The notes below the pieces were generated by a model, which had not been told where the DNA came from, ran no database searches, and saw only the letters and a list, made by a program, of their open reading frames with translations. Positions 1-7,377 of a stretch of DNA of 64,000 nucleotides are shown here, piece after piece. The stretch comes from an uncultured Sphingomonadaceae bacterium (lineage in GTDB: Bacteria > Pseudomonadota > Alphaproteobacteria > Sphingomonadales > Sphingomonadaceae). Position 1 is the first letter of the stretch. Every line of letters begins with the position of its first letter. Location of the stretch: positions 124,001-188,000 of the forward strand of contig CANMQE010000001.1 in assembly GCA_947499975.1 (NCBI GenBank), written 5' to 3'. The position numbers and the translations under genes were made by a program.

Positions 1-133
1 AAACTCGGCCGTGAAGCCAGTGTGTTGCCTATATAGCACGCCAGAGATCGCGCACAAGGCAAGTTCGGGTCTTGCATTGGCGCAAGGTGCTGCCGCAAAG
101 CGCAATCAAGGCCAGCGGATAGGAGAGGCAGCC

Positions 134-637
134 ATGTTCAAGGAGTTCAAGAAATTCATCGCGCGCGGCAACGTGATCGACCTTGCCGTGGGCGTGGTGA
201 TCGGCGCGGCCTTCAGCGGCATCGTCACGCAGGTGACGGATGCGATCATCATGCCGATCATCGGCTGGATCTTCGGTGAGATCGATTTTTCCAACTGGTT
301 CCTGCTGCTGGGCTCCATTCCCGAGGGCTACGAAGGTTCCACCACCAATTATGCCGAGTTGAAAGAGGCCGGCGTCGTCATGTTGGGTTACGGCGCGCTG
401 ATCACCGCGATCATCAATTTCGTGATCGTCGCCTTTGCCCTGTTCATCATGGTGCGCGGCGTTAACCGGGTGACGGAGGAAATGCAGAGGAAACAGGCGG
501 AGACGGAAGACAGCTCCAAGAGCGATGACGTGCCGACCAATCCCGAACTCGACGTGTTGAAGAAAATTCTGGCCGAGTTGCGGGACAAGCCCGATGCCAA
601 GCCCGACTATGCGCCGGAAAACGGCCCGATGGGCTAG
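134..637 (+). CDS. mscL: Large-conductance mechanosensitive channel MscL
   Basis: Homopentameric inner-membrane channel that opens under membrane tension to release solutes during hypo-osmotic shock. The 167-aa product starts MFKEFKKFIARGNVIDLAVG, the typical amphipathic N-terminus running into TM1 (about residues 12-45, with the small-residue stretch GVVIGAAF). TM2 is at about residues 85-115 (ITAIINFVIVAFALFIMV). The C-terminal helix carries NPELDVLKKILAELRDK, the usual cytoplasmic bundle motif. The start at 134 is chosen because AGGAGAGG lies just upstream and the family N-terminus begins there; the frame is open further upstream without homology. The periplasmic loop and charged tail are slightly long compared with the roughly 136-aa E. 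coli protein, as is common in alphaproteobacteria. It stands alone, followed by the tmRNA gene. Confidence 0.96.
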   Translation: MFKEFKKFIARGNVIDLAVGVVIGAAFSGIVTQVTDAIIMPIIGWIFGEIDFSNWFLLLGSIPEGYEGSTTNYAELKEAGVVMLGYGALITAIINFVIVAFALFIMVRGVNRVTEEMQRKQAETEDSSKSDDVPTNPELDVLKKILAELRDKPDAKPDYAPENGPMG

Positions 638-721
638 GCGCCGTTCGCTCCCTGGCCCCTGCTGTCCTTTCCCTGTCCCTGCCTGTGCACTTCACATTCA
701 GGATCCACGCGCTATATGGGT

Positions 722-1020
722 GGGGCTGGTTTCGACCGGCTATGGCGATAAATTGCGCCGTGCAATAGGTACAGCGGACCCGGGGGCAGTACCCGGCGGC
801 TCCACCAGAATTCGCAGGAAACTGCGGATCCTGACGGGGCCGAACCAGGATCGACGTGTGCTGAAAGACGGTGTTTTTGCTCGGGCTGAGTAACCCGTAA
901 AACTGTTCAAAACCTATAAGTGCCAACGATAACGAAGCACTCGCAATCGCTGCGTAATTTGATGTCCTAACGGACTGAATTTACAAAGCTAAAGCGCGGT
1001 TGGACCGACCGGGCAACAGA
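722..1020 (+). ncRNA. ssrA: Circularly permuted (two-piece) tmRNA, alphaproteobacterial type
   Basis: The acceptor piece comes first and ends GGCGGCTCCACCA at 807. The coding piece starts GGGGCCGAACCAGGATCGAC at 836, matching the usual tmRNA 5-prime consensus. GGGGCCG (836-842) pairs with CGGCTCC (797-803) to form the tRNA-like acceptor stem. The 28-nt loop between the pieces (808-835) holds a small hairpin, CGCAG-GAAA-CTGCG, and would be excised. The resume reading frame at 922-957 reads ANDNEALAIAA then TAA, a sphingomonad-style degradation tag. A UUCG-capped hairpin (GCTGGT/ACCGGC, from about 725) lies near the acceptor-piece 5-prime end, and GTCC-TAAC-GGAC follows the tag. The role is rescue of stalled ribosomes with SmpB. 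The outer ends of both pieces are estimates; the inner ends and tag are clear. Confidence 0.93.
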
Positions 1021-1037
1021 ACGGATTCCGGGGCCCC

Positions 1038-1160
1038 GGGGAGAGGCTAGCAACAGAATCTCCCCACTCATCTTGAGATTAGAAGAACCTTGCTAGCGAT
1101 CGCTTCGACGGTCTTCTCCCCGCCAATCAAGCAATGCGGGTGGCTAGCAACAGAAACCCC
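1038..1160 (+). repeat. Two hairpins sharing the same 14-nt loop
   Basis: GGCTAGCAACAGAA occurs at 1045-1058 and again at 1142-1155. In both places it is closed by a different perfect stem: GGGGAGA/TCTCCCC (1038-1044 with 1059-1065) and GGGT/ACCC (1138-1141 with 1156-1159). A conserved loop on changed but still paired stems is the mark of a structured RNA element. The first copy follows the tmRNA coding piece directly; the second precedes the convergent small membrane gene. Neither has a T-tract, so they are poor intrinsic terminators. Function unknown. Confidence 0.55.
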
Positions 1161-1174
1161 TACCTTCATTTCAA

Positions 1175-1426
1175 TCAGATTTTTTCAGGGATCGCCTTGC
1201 GCGCTTCCTTCTCGGCCTTTTCGTATTTCAGGCAATCGAGGATCTTCGCGCCCGCCAGAAATACAGCGCCGCTGCACGCTGCCATCAGCAGGTAGCCACC
1301 CCAGCCGGGGTACTGTTCCAGATAGTGAGTGCCACGCTCCATCGCGCCAAGCGCCAGGGCATAGATGATAAGAAAGGCTTCCCACCGGGTCTTGATTACG
1401 AACAGTCGGGAAATCTTCTTGAACAT
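1175..1426 (-). CDS. Small two-helix inner-membrane protein, unknown function
   Basis: An 83-aa protein, MFKKISRLFVIKTRWEAFLI..., with two hydrophobic stretches: about residues 17-32 (EAFLIIYALALGAMER) and 44-60 (YLLMAACSGAVFLAGA). A short basic N-terminus precedes them, and a charged lysine/glutamate-rich tail follows (KYEKAEKEARKAIPEKI). The layout suggests both termini lie in the cytoplasm. AAGGCAACTG lies just before the ATG and could serve as ribosome-binding site. I do not recognise a named family. It points toward the tmRNA gene and is separated by 121 bases from astB, so it is probably its own transcript. Codon usage matches its neighbours. Confidence 0.75.
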   Translation of the reverse strand: MFKKISRLFVIKTRWEAFLIIYALALGAMERGTHYLEQYPGWGGYLLMAACSGAVFLAGAKILDCLKYEKAEKEARKAIPEKI

Positions 1427-1547
1427 CAGTTGCCTTTCTTAACCCACACTATCGCAACTACCGTGCCAATCGCACAGTTCCGCCATTTCTATGGTTAAGA
1501 GAAAGCCGACTGTAAGGCAAACCGACAGTTAACGGCGCTGACAAGGC

Positions 1548-2798
1548 TCAGGCGAGCTCGGTAATGCCCAGCATTTCCAGCAATTTGCCCCGCGCGATGC
1601 GAACCTGTTGCGCCAATGCCTCGCTGCCCACCTGCGACGGATCGATGCTTTGCGGCCAGTATTCGGCCACCACCGACTCGAGTTTTTCAGCCTTCGCCGC
1701 ATCCAGCATGAAGCGCTGATCCACCGTGGCAGGGTCGGCAACCACGCGCAGGCGCAGGCAGGCGGGGCCGCCGCCATTGGCCATCGACTGGCGCACATCC
1801 ACCACGTTTACATGGCGGATGGGGCCGTTGCCTGCCAGCATCTCTGTCAGCCAGCTCCACACGCGCGGGTTGTCGCGGCATTCCTCCGGTACCACCAGCG
1901 TCATCTCGCCAGAGGGCGGGGTGATAAGCTGGGCGTTGAAGAGATAGGAGGTAACGGCATCTTCCAGGCTCACCCGGTCTGCGGGCACTTCCACGATCTG
2001 CACGCCGGGCAGCCGTGCCCGAAGCGCGTCATACGTACCCTGCGGGTCGGCAAGGGCCTGCTGGTGCGTGAAAAGCGCGCTCTCGTTGGCCACGGCCACG
2101 ACATCGTTGTGAAATGCGCCTGCCTCGATAGCCGCGCCCGCCTGCTCCACGAACAGCACGCGATCTGGATCGAGGCCGTGCTGGCGCGCGACGATACGGC
2201 TGGCCTGTTCGTGCTGGCGCGCCGGAAATCGACCGCCGGTGCGGCCATAGACGAAGACTTCGAGGCCGCTTTGCCCATGACTATCGGCAAAGCGCATGTG
2301 ATTGGCCGCGCCTTCATCGCCAAAACAGGGCGGAACGGGGCCATGGACAGTAAAATGGTCGCTATCGCCGAAAGCCAGCTGCAACTGCGCCAGCGTGTCT
2401 TCCCATTCATGGCTGCGGTGCGGCATGGTGACGAGATTGGCGACCGTCAGGTGGCACTTGCCGTCGCCCGTGTCGGGCGCAGGGGAAACCGTGGCGGCAT
2501 TGGCCGTCCACATCGAGCTGGCAGACCACGCGCCCGCCACCAGCGCGGGATCGGTATTCTCGTCCGCGGCCAATGCCTTCAGCCATTCTGTATCGGGGCG
2601 GGGCAGGGGCAGCAGAAAACCCTGCGCCAGCCCCATGGCCATGTTCGCCTTCATCTTGGCGATGCCCTGCAATGCAGCTTCGCGCGGATAGCTGGTTTCC
2701 CCGGCATTCTTCGTCGCGGCAAGGTTGCCGAGGCTGAGGCCCGCGTAATTGTGGCTGGGTCCGACGATTCCGTCGAAATTGATTTCCTGCAATGTCAT
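1548..2798 (-). CDS. astB: N-succinylarginine dihydrolase AstB
   Basis: Second enzyme of the arginine succinyltransferase pathway: it converts N2-succinylarginine to succinylornithine, releasing ammonia and CO2. The 416-aa protein begins MTLQEINFDGIVGPSHNYAGLSLGN, the family N-terminus. The catalytic triad of this amidinotransferase-fold enzyme can be placed as Glu in GDEGAANHMRF, His in EAGAFHNDVV and Cys in GGGPACLRLRV. An in-frame start five codons upstream exists, but ATG at 2798 is preferred because it overlaps the astA stop codon as ATGA, implying translational coupling. It is the last gene of a three-gene minus-strand unit with astA and an M20 hydrolase. AstC, AstD and AstE are not in the window. 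Confidence 0.95.
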   Translation of the reverse strand: MTLQEINFDGIVGPSHNYAGLSLGNLAATKNAGETSYPREAALQGIAKMKANMAMGLAQGFLLPLPRPDTEWLKALAADENTDPALVAGAWSASSMWTANAATVSPAPDTGDGKCHLTVANLVTMPHRSHEWEDTLAQLQLAFGDSDHFTVHGPVPPCFGDEGAANHMRFADSHGQSGLEVFVYGRTGGRFPARQHEQASRIVARQHGLDPDRVLFVEQAGAAIEAGAFHNDVVAVANESALFTHQQALADPQGTYDALRARLPGVQIVEVPADRVSLEDAVTSYLFNAQLITPPSGEMTLVVPEECRDNPRVWSWLTEMLAGNGPIRHVNVVDVRQSMANGGGPACLRLRVVADPATVDQRFMLDAAKAEKLESVVAEYWPQSIDPSQVGSEALAQQVRIARGKLLEMLGITELA

Positions 2799-3808
2799 CG
2801 CGCGATGCTCCACACAGCGTCACCCTTGCCGACGCCCAGCAATTCTGCCGCCTGCGCATCGATGGCAATATCATCCCCGAGCAGTTCGCGCGCGCCATAG
2901 CAGCAGCGGAAATCAGAGAACTCGCCCGCCGCGATCAGGGCTTTCTCGCCTTTCTCCAGCGACGCATCCACCACTTCGCCGTGATGGGCGTTGGCGATGG
3001 ATCGGACCTTGTCCGTATCGGCCAGCATGGTGGGGCCGCCATCGAAGATGTCGACATACCCTTGGTAGGAATACCCCTCGTCCTGCAACATGCGCATGGC
3101 GGCGCGGCCATTGGGGTGGGGCAGGCCGATCACCTTGCGCGCCTCCTCGTCCAGCATGGCGATGTAGACGGGGTGCTTGGGCATCAGGTCAGCGATGAAC
3201 TGGTTGCCGTGGATGGCGTTGAACTCGTCCGCTTCCTGGAAGCTCATGCCGAAGAACTTGCCGCCGATCGCATCCCAGAATGGCGATCCGCCACGCTCGT
3301 CGATAATGCCGCGAAGTTCCGCCAGCACCCGATTGCCAAAGCGATGGCGATGCGCGGCGATGAAGAGATAGCGGCTGCGCGCCAGCAGCAGGCCCAGCCC
3401 GCCCGCGCGTTCACCCGGATGAAGGAACAGGCCGCCCACTTCGCTGGTGCCGCCCAGATCGTTGCACAGGCTGAGCAGTTCTGCGGTAACGGTGCGATCC
3501 AGTTCCTTCGAATACTGCGTCAGCGTGCCGATGCGATAGGAATAGAAGGGGTATTGATGGCCGACGGCCGTGAAAAGCTGGCATGTGCCGCGCACGTCGC
3601 CCGTCTCGGTGTTTTCCAGCACCAGAACGAAGGTTTCGCCCACGATCTCGTCACCCTTGCGGTGGAAGGCCGCTTCGGAACCCTCCAGTTTCGTGGTGAG
3701 GGAATTGCGATCTGGCGGCAGGTTGGTGAAGCCGCCGCCGGTCAGTTTCGCCATCTCGTAAAGATGCTGAAGATCGTCTGTCGCGGCAGGACGGATCACG
3801 AAGCTCAC
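2795..3808 (-). CDS. astA: Arginine N-succinyltransferase AstA
   Basis: First enzyme of the AST pathway: it transfers succinyl from succinyl-CoA to the alpha-amino group of arginine. The 337-aa product starts at a GTG, reading SFVIRPAATDDLQHLYEMAK, the typical N-terminal GNAT-type core. It continues with LTTKLEGSEAAF, the conserved central GGTSEVGGLFLHPGERAGGLG region and a C-terminal FRCCYGARELLGDD. The GTG at 3808 is chosen because GTGA overlaps the stop of the upstream M20 gene and the homology begins exactly there. Its own TGA overlaps the astB ATG. The chain of 4-bp overlaps predicts a single coupled message for arginine catabolism. Confidence 0.94.
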   Translation of the reverse strand: MSFVIRPAATDDLQHLYEMAKLTGGGFTNLPPDRNSLTTKLEGSEAAFHRKGDEIVGETFVLVLENTETGDVRGTCQLFTAVGHQYPFYSYRIGTLTQYSKELDRTVTAELLSLCNDLGGTSEVGGLFLHPGERAGGLGLLLARSRYLFIAAHRHRFGNRVLAELRGIIDERGGSPFWDAIGGKFFGMSFQEADEFNAIHGNQFIADLMPKHPVYIAMLDEEARKVIGLPHPNGRAAMRMLQDEGYSYQGYVDIFDGGPTMLADTDKVRSIANAHHGEVVDASLEKGEKALIAAGEFSDFRCCYGARELLGDDIAIDAQAAELLGVGKGDAVWSIAR

Positions 3809-5028
3809 AGATCGCCTCCCAGTGCCAGGCGGTGCAGCACGATGGCGGAAAGCTGCGCGCGTTCGGTCAGCGAGGGGGCAATCATGAACTCGTCCGGCGA
3901 ATGGATCTTGCCGCCGCGAACGCCCATCGTATCCACCACGGGCACGTGGTTGGCGGCGATGTTGTTGCCATCGCACACGCCGCCGGTGCTTTTCCAGCCG
4001 ATGGTCTGCCCCAGCGCCGCGCCTGTATCGCGCACCAGATCGAACAGTTTCTGCGCCTTCTCGTCCACCGGTTTCGGCGGGCGCGAAATACCGCCGTGAA
4101 GGGCGATTTGCACGTCATGTTCCCTGGCAAGCGTATCGATCAACTTGTCCAGATTGCTGGCAAATTCGTCCGCCGCCGGAATGGTCTTGGGGCGGATATT
4201 AAAGCGCAGTACGGCGTGATCGGGCACCACGTTATTGGCAGCGCCGCCATCGATCTTGGCCGGATTGATGGGCAGATCGTCATGCTGCATCGCCTTCAGG
4301 CGCACGGCGCAATCGGCCGCCGCGACGATGGCGTTGCGCCCATCCTGCGGATTGCGCCCGGCATGCGCGCTGATGCCGGTGAAGGTAACGGAATAATTGC
4401 CGCTGCCGCCGCGTGCATGGGCCAGCGTGCCATCGGGCAGGGCGCTGGGTTCGTAGGTGAGTGCGGCGAACTTGCCGCGTGCCAGCTGATCGATCAGCGC
4501 GGCGGAGGAAAGCGAACCCGTTTCCTCGTCGGCATTGATCATGACGTCATATCCGATCTGCGCGGCGGCCTCGCTGGTTTCCAGCGCCAGCAAGGCCTCC
4601 ACGATCACGGCGATGCCGCCCTTCATGTCGGCAGTGCCGGGGCCGTTCAGCACATCGTCGTCCAACCATGTGAGAGACTGGAACGGGTGATCGGCAGGAA
4701 ACACGGTGTCCATGTGTCCGGTGAGGAGGAAGCGCCGCGGCGCATCAGGCCGCACGCTGCATACCAGGTGACGGCCGTGGGCCTTTTCCACCTCGCGCCC
4801 GTCGGCATCCACCACGCTGACAGAAGCAGGTTCGTGCAGCGTGACATCGCCGGGCAGGTCGGCAAATGCCTGCGACAGGACATCGGCCATGCGGGCCAGC
4901 CCTTCGAGATTGCCAGTGCCCGAATTGATCGCCGCCCATTCCTGCGTGCGGGACAGCATTCGCTGCTGGTCGATTCCGGCGACAAGGTCGCGCTCGGTTT
5001 GCGTGATTGGTTGCATGTAAAACCGCAT
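3805..5028 (-). CDS. M20-family metallohydrolase, candidate succinylglutamate desuccinylase
   Basis: Zinc-dependent M20 amidohydrolase of about 407 aa, similar in layout to ArgE, DapE and carboxypeptidase G2. Metal and catalytic residues are visible in order: GHMDTVF (His, catalytic Asp), GPGTADMKGG (bridging Asp), NADEETGS (catalytic Glu and ligand Glu) and the dimerisation-domain ISAHAGRNP, with a late His in GGKIHSPDEF. It is the promoter-proximal gene before astA and astB, joined by GTGA overlap, so it probably acts on an arginine-pathway succinyl intermediate. Because M20 enzymes such as DapE remove succinyl groups, it could replace AstE, but this is inference. The start is uncertain: ATG at 5028 or 5016. 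Confidence 0.85.
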   Translation of the reverse strand: MRFYMQPITQTERDLVAGIDQQRMLSRTQEWAAINSGTGNLEGLARMADVLSQAFADLPGDVTLHEPASVSVVDADGREVEKAHGRHLVCSVRPDAPRRFLLTGHMDTVFPADHPFQSLTWLDDDVLNGPGTADMKGGIAVIVEALLALETSEAAAQIGYDVMINADEETGSLSSAALIDQLARGKFAALTYEPSALPDGTLAHARGGSGNYSVTFTGISAHAGRNPQDGRNAIVAAADCAVRLKAMQHDDLPINPAKIDGGAANNVVPDHAVLRFNIRPKTIPAADEFASNLDKLIDTLAREHDVQIALHGGISRPPKPVDEKAQKLFDLVRDTGAALGQTIGWKSTGGVCDGNNIAANHVPVVDTMGVRGGKIHSPDEFMIAPSLTERAQLSAIVLHRLALGGDL

Positions 5029-5174
5029 TACGCGCCCCGCCGCGCAATGCAACAGGGGCCCACCGCGCGATGCGGCCCTGCGAGGCTAGGGGGCAGGTTC
5101 ACGAAGTCCTAAATCGACGCTGGTAGGGTTGCGGCAGATTTAACGTCGAGACCTTGAACTGACCGATAAAAGCC

Positions 5175-5597
5175 ATGCAAACTGAAGACGATAAGGGCAG
5201 GAACGATCAGCGCAAGCGAGTGACGCTTCGCGCGCAGATCGTCGATTCGAGCGGCTCCCGCTCTGCCGACGTCTCGGATTTCAGTTCTCGCGGCGTGCTG
5301 GGCACCATGGCAAACCCGCCTGTTCGCGGCGAATTCATCAGTCTGCGGCTCCCCTCGGGCGAGGTTGCCGGCCAGGTGCGCTGGGTCAGCGGCCAGAAGT
5401 TCGGCGTGAGGCTGCGGGACAACGTCGACAATGGACTGCTATCCGCGCGGCCCCGCGCTGCGCACAATGCGAGAGGACAGGCAGCGGGCACCAAGGTTCG
5501 CAAAAAGCCAGCGAAAATTACCCGGCCAACTTTCGGCACGATTGGTATCGCTGCGTTTTTTGCAGCCTGCCTGACCGCCGCCTACCTTATCGCCTAG
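5175..5597 (+). CDS. PilZ-domain protein with C-terminal membrane anchor
   Basis: A 140-aa protein with an N-terminal PilZ domain (about residues 10-95). Both c-di-GMP-binding signatures are present: the arginine motif RNDQRKR near residues 9-15 and DFSSRG (D/NxSxxG) near residue 36. A basic linker (KVRKKPAKITRP) leads to a single hydrophobic helix at the extreme C-terminus (FGTIGIAAFFAACLTAAYLIA), so it is probably tail-anchored with the sensor in the cytoplasm. It likely reports c-di-GMP levels to a membrane target. The gene converges on rsmA and the two 3-prime ends overlap by 11 bases. A GGDEF/EAL enzyme is encoded elsewhere in the window, but no link between them is shown. Confidence 0.85.
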   Translation: MQTEDDKGRNDQRKRVTLRAQIVDSSGSRSADVSDFSSRGVLGTMANPPVRGEFISLRLPSGEVAGQVRWVSGQKFGVRLRDNVDNGLLSARPRAAHNARGQAAGTKVRKKPAKITRPTFGTIGIAAFFAACLTAAYLIA

Positions 5598-6411
5598 CGC
5601 CCATCGCGCGCGTTACAGCGACGAAATCTTCCACCAGCAGCGTCTCTGCGCGCCGGGTGGAATCGATGCCGCATTCGACCAGCGCATCCAGCGCGCCGGG
5701 AAGGTTCTTCAGGCTCTGGCGCAGCATCTTGCGGCGCTGTCCGAAAGCGGCCTCGGTCAGGCGCTCCAGCATCTTGGCAGAGACACCTTCGGGCGCGGGC
5801 CGGGGCTCTACGTGGATCATCGCGCTCATCACCTTGGGCGGCGGGGTGAAAGCGCTGCGATGCACCTTCATCGCCAATCGCGGAGCCGCGCGCCACTGGG
5901 CAAGCACCGCGAGGCGGCCGTAGGCACCGGTACCGGGGTTTGCGACGATGCGCTGGGCCACTTCCTGCTGGAACATCAGTGTCAGGCTGGTCCATGGAGG
6001 GGGCCAGGCTTCACCGCCCATCCAGCGGGTGAACAGCAGCGTGCCGATATTGTACGGCAGGTTGGAGGCGACTGCGAAAGGCTCTCCCATCAACTCGGGC
6101 TGATCGATGGAAAGGGCATCGCCTTCCACCACGCGCAACTGGCCGGGGAATGCCTCCTGCAATTCGGCAAGCGCGGGTATGCAGCGGCTGTCGCGTTCGA
6201 TGGCGGTGACGCGCGCACCGGCACGCAGCAATGCGCGGGTCAGCCCGCCGGGTCCGGGGCCGATTTCCAGCACCGGTTTTCCCGCGATGTAATCGGGAAT
6301 GGCCGCGATGCGATCGAGCAATTGTTCGTCCAGCAGGAAGTTCTGGCCCAGCGCCTTGCTGGCGGAAAGGCCATGCGTTGCGATCACCTCGCGAAGCGGC
6401 GGCAGGCTCAC
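5587..6411 (-). CDS. rsmA: 16S rRNA (adenine1518/1519-N6)-dimethyltransferase RsmA (KsgA)
   Basis: SAM-dependent enzyme that dimethylates two adjacent adenosines in helix 45 of 16S rRNA during small-subunit maturation. The 274-aa protein has the family features: GQNFLLDEQLLDRIA near residues 22-36, SAM-binding VLEIGPGPGGLTRALL near 48-63, acidic AIERD, and the catalytic NLPYN near residue 117. The start is a GTG at 6411 that overlaps the pdxA stop as GTGA. It is last in the conserved chain lptD-surA-pdxA-rsmA. Its 3-prime end overlaps the convergent PilZ gene. Confidence 0.97.
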   Translation of the reverse strand: MSLPPLREVIATHGLSASKALGQNFLLDEQLLDRIAAIPDYIAGKPVLEIGPGPGGLTRALLRAGARVTAIERDSRCIPALAELQEAFPGQLRVVEGDALSIDQPELMGEPFAVASNLPYNIGTLLFTRWMGGEAWPPPWTSLTLMFQQEVAQRIVANPGTGAYGRLAVLAQWRAAPRLAMKVHRSAFTPPPKVMSAMIHVEPRPAPEGVSAKMLERLTEAAFGQRRKMLRQSLKNLPGALDALVECGIDSTRRAETLLVEDFVAVTRAMGARR

Positions 6412-7373
6412 GCGAGGGACGCCCGCCGCGCAGCTATCTCGCCCGCCATGCGGATGGCAGCGATCATGGCATCGGCGCGGGCAATACCCCTGCCGGCGAT
6501 GTCGAAAGCGGTGCCGTGATCGGGCGAGGTGCGCACGATGGGCAGGCCCAGCGTCACGTTCACCCCATGGTCGAAATCCAGCGTCTTGAGCGGAACAAGC
6601 GCCTGATCGTGATACATGGCGATGGCCACGTCATAACTGCCGCGCTTGTGCGGGGCGAACAGCGTATCGGCGGGATGCGGGCCGGTCGCGTCGACCCCCT
6701 CCGCCCGCAGCGCGGCGATGGCCGGCGCGATGGTGTCGATCTCCTCGCGGCCCATGCGCCCGTCTTCCCCGGCGTGGGGGTTCAATCCGGCGATGGCGAT
6801 CCGCGGGCTGGCGATGCCGTAATCCGTGTGCATGGACCGCGCCACGATGCGGGTTCGCGAGAGGATCAGTTCCTGCGTGATGCGCGACGGTACGTCTGCA
6901 AGCGCGCAATGCACCGTCATCGGCACGGTTCGCAGGGAAGGGCCGGCCAGCATCATCACCGCATCCTCGCGCGGCAGATTGCAGGCATCGGCCAGGAATT
7001 CCGTCTGCCCGACAAAGCTCTGGTCCACGGCGTGGATGGCCGATTTCGCCACCGGAGCGGTGACGACACCCGCGACCGAGCCATCGCGCGCCAATCCGAC
7101 GGCCGCCGCCAGCGCATCACGCGCCATTTGCGCACCGTCGCGAGTGGGATCGCCGGGCGTATAACCGGCCCCGTGTGCGGTATCGATTACCAGTTCATCG
7201 GGAAAGGCAATGCCGGTCCGGCGCGCAGCCTCACCAAGCGCAATTGAACTGCCGCACACTACGATGGACGGCAGTTGCAATTCGTCCCGGCGAGACCATG
7301 CCTCCAGTATCAGTTCAGGGCCGACCCCCGCAGGGTCGCCCAGGGTAATGGCAAGCGGGCTGTTCGGCAGCAC
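6408..7373 (-). CDS. pdxA: 4-hydroxythreonine-4-phosphate dehydrogenase PdxA
   Basis: NAD-dependent, metal-requiring dehydrogenase of the DXP-dependent pyridoxal-phosphate pathway. Its product is used by PdxJ. The 321-aa protein starts PLAITLGDPAGVGPELILEAW, the classic PdxA N-terminus. It carries substrate and metal-ligand regions in GYTPGDPTRDGA, TVHCALADVP, GLNPHAGEDG and MYHDQALVPLKTLDFDHGVNVTLGLPIVRTSPDHGTAFDIAG (key histidines in NPHAGE, YHDQ and SPDHGT). The start codon is GTG at 7373, four bases after the surA stop. Its stop overlaps the rsmA GTG. This arrangement between surA and rsmA is conserved across many proteobacteria. Confidence 0.97.
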   Translation of the reverse strand: MLPNSPLAITLGDPAGVGPELILEAWSRRDELQLPSIVVCGSSIALGEAARRTGIAFPDELVIDTAHGAGYTPGDPTRDGAQMARDALAAAVGLARDGSVAGVVTAPVAKSAIHAVDQSFVGQTEFLADACNLPREDAVMMLAGPSLRTVPMTVHCALADVPSRITQELILSRTRIVARSMHTDYGIASPRIAIAGLNPHAGEDGRMGREEIDTIAPAIAALRAEGVDATGPHPADTLFAPHKRGSYDVAIAMYHDQALVPLKTLDFDHGVNVTLGLPIVRTSPDHGTAFDIAGRGIARADAMIAAIRMAGEIAARRASLA

Positions 7374-7377
7374 GGGA

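Noticed and set aside
722..728. GGGGCTG as the 5-prime end of a standard one-piece tmRNA
   Set aside because: It can pair with the CGGCTCC acceptor arm, but the better consensus GGGGCCGAACCAGGATCGAC lies after the CCA at 836 and leads into the tag frame, which fits the permuted form. GCTGGT at 725 is instead part of a local UUCG hairpin.
462..926. Minus-strand open frame covering the tmRNA
   Set aside because: It crosses the mscL 3-prime end and the tRNA-like part of ssrA; its translation has shadow composition and no start context.
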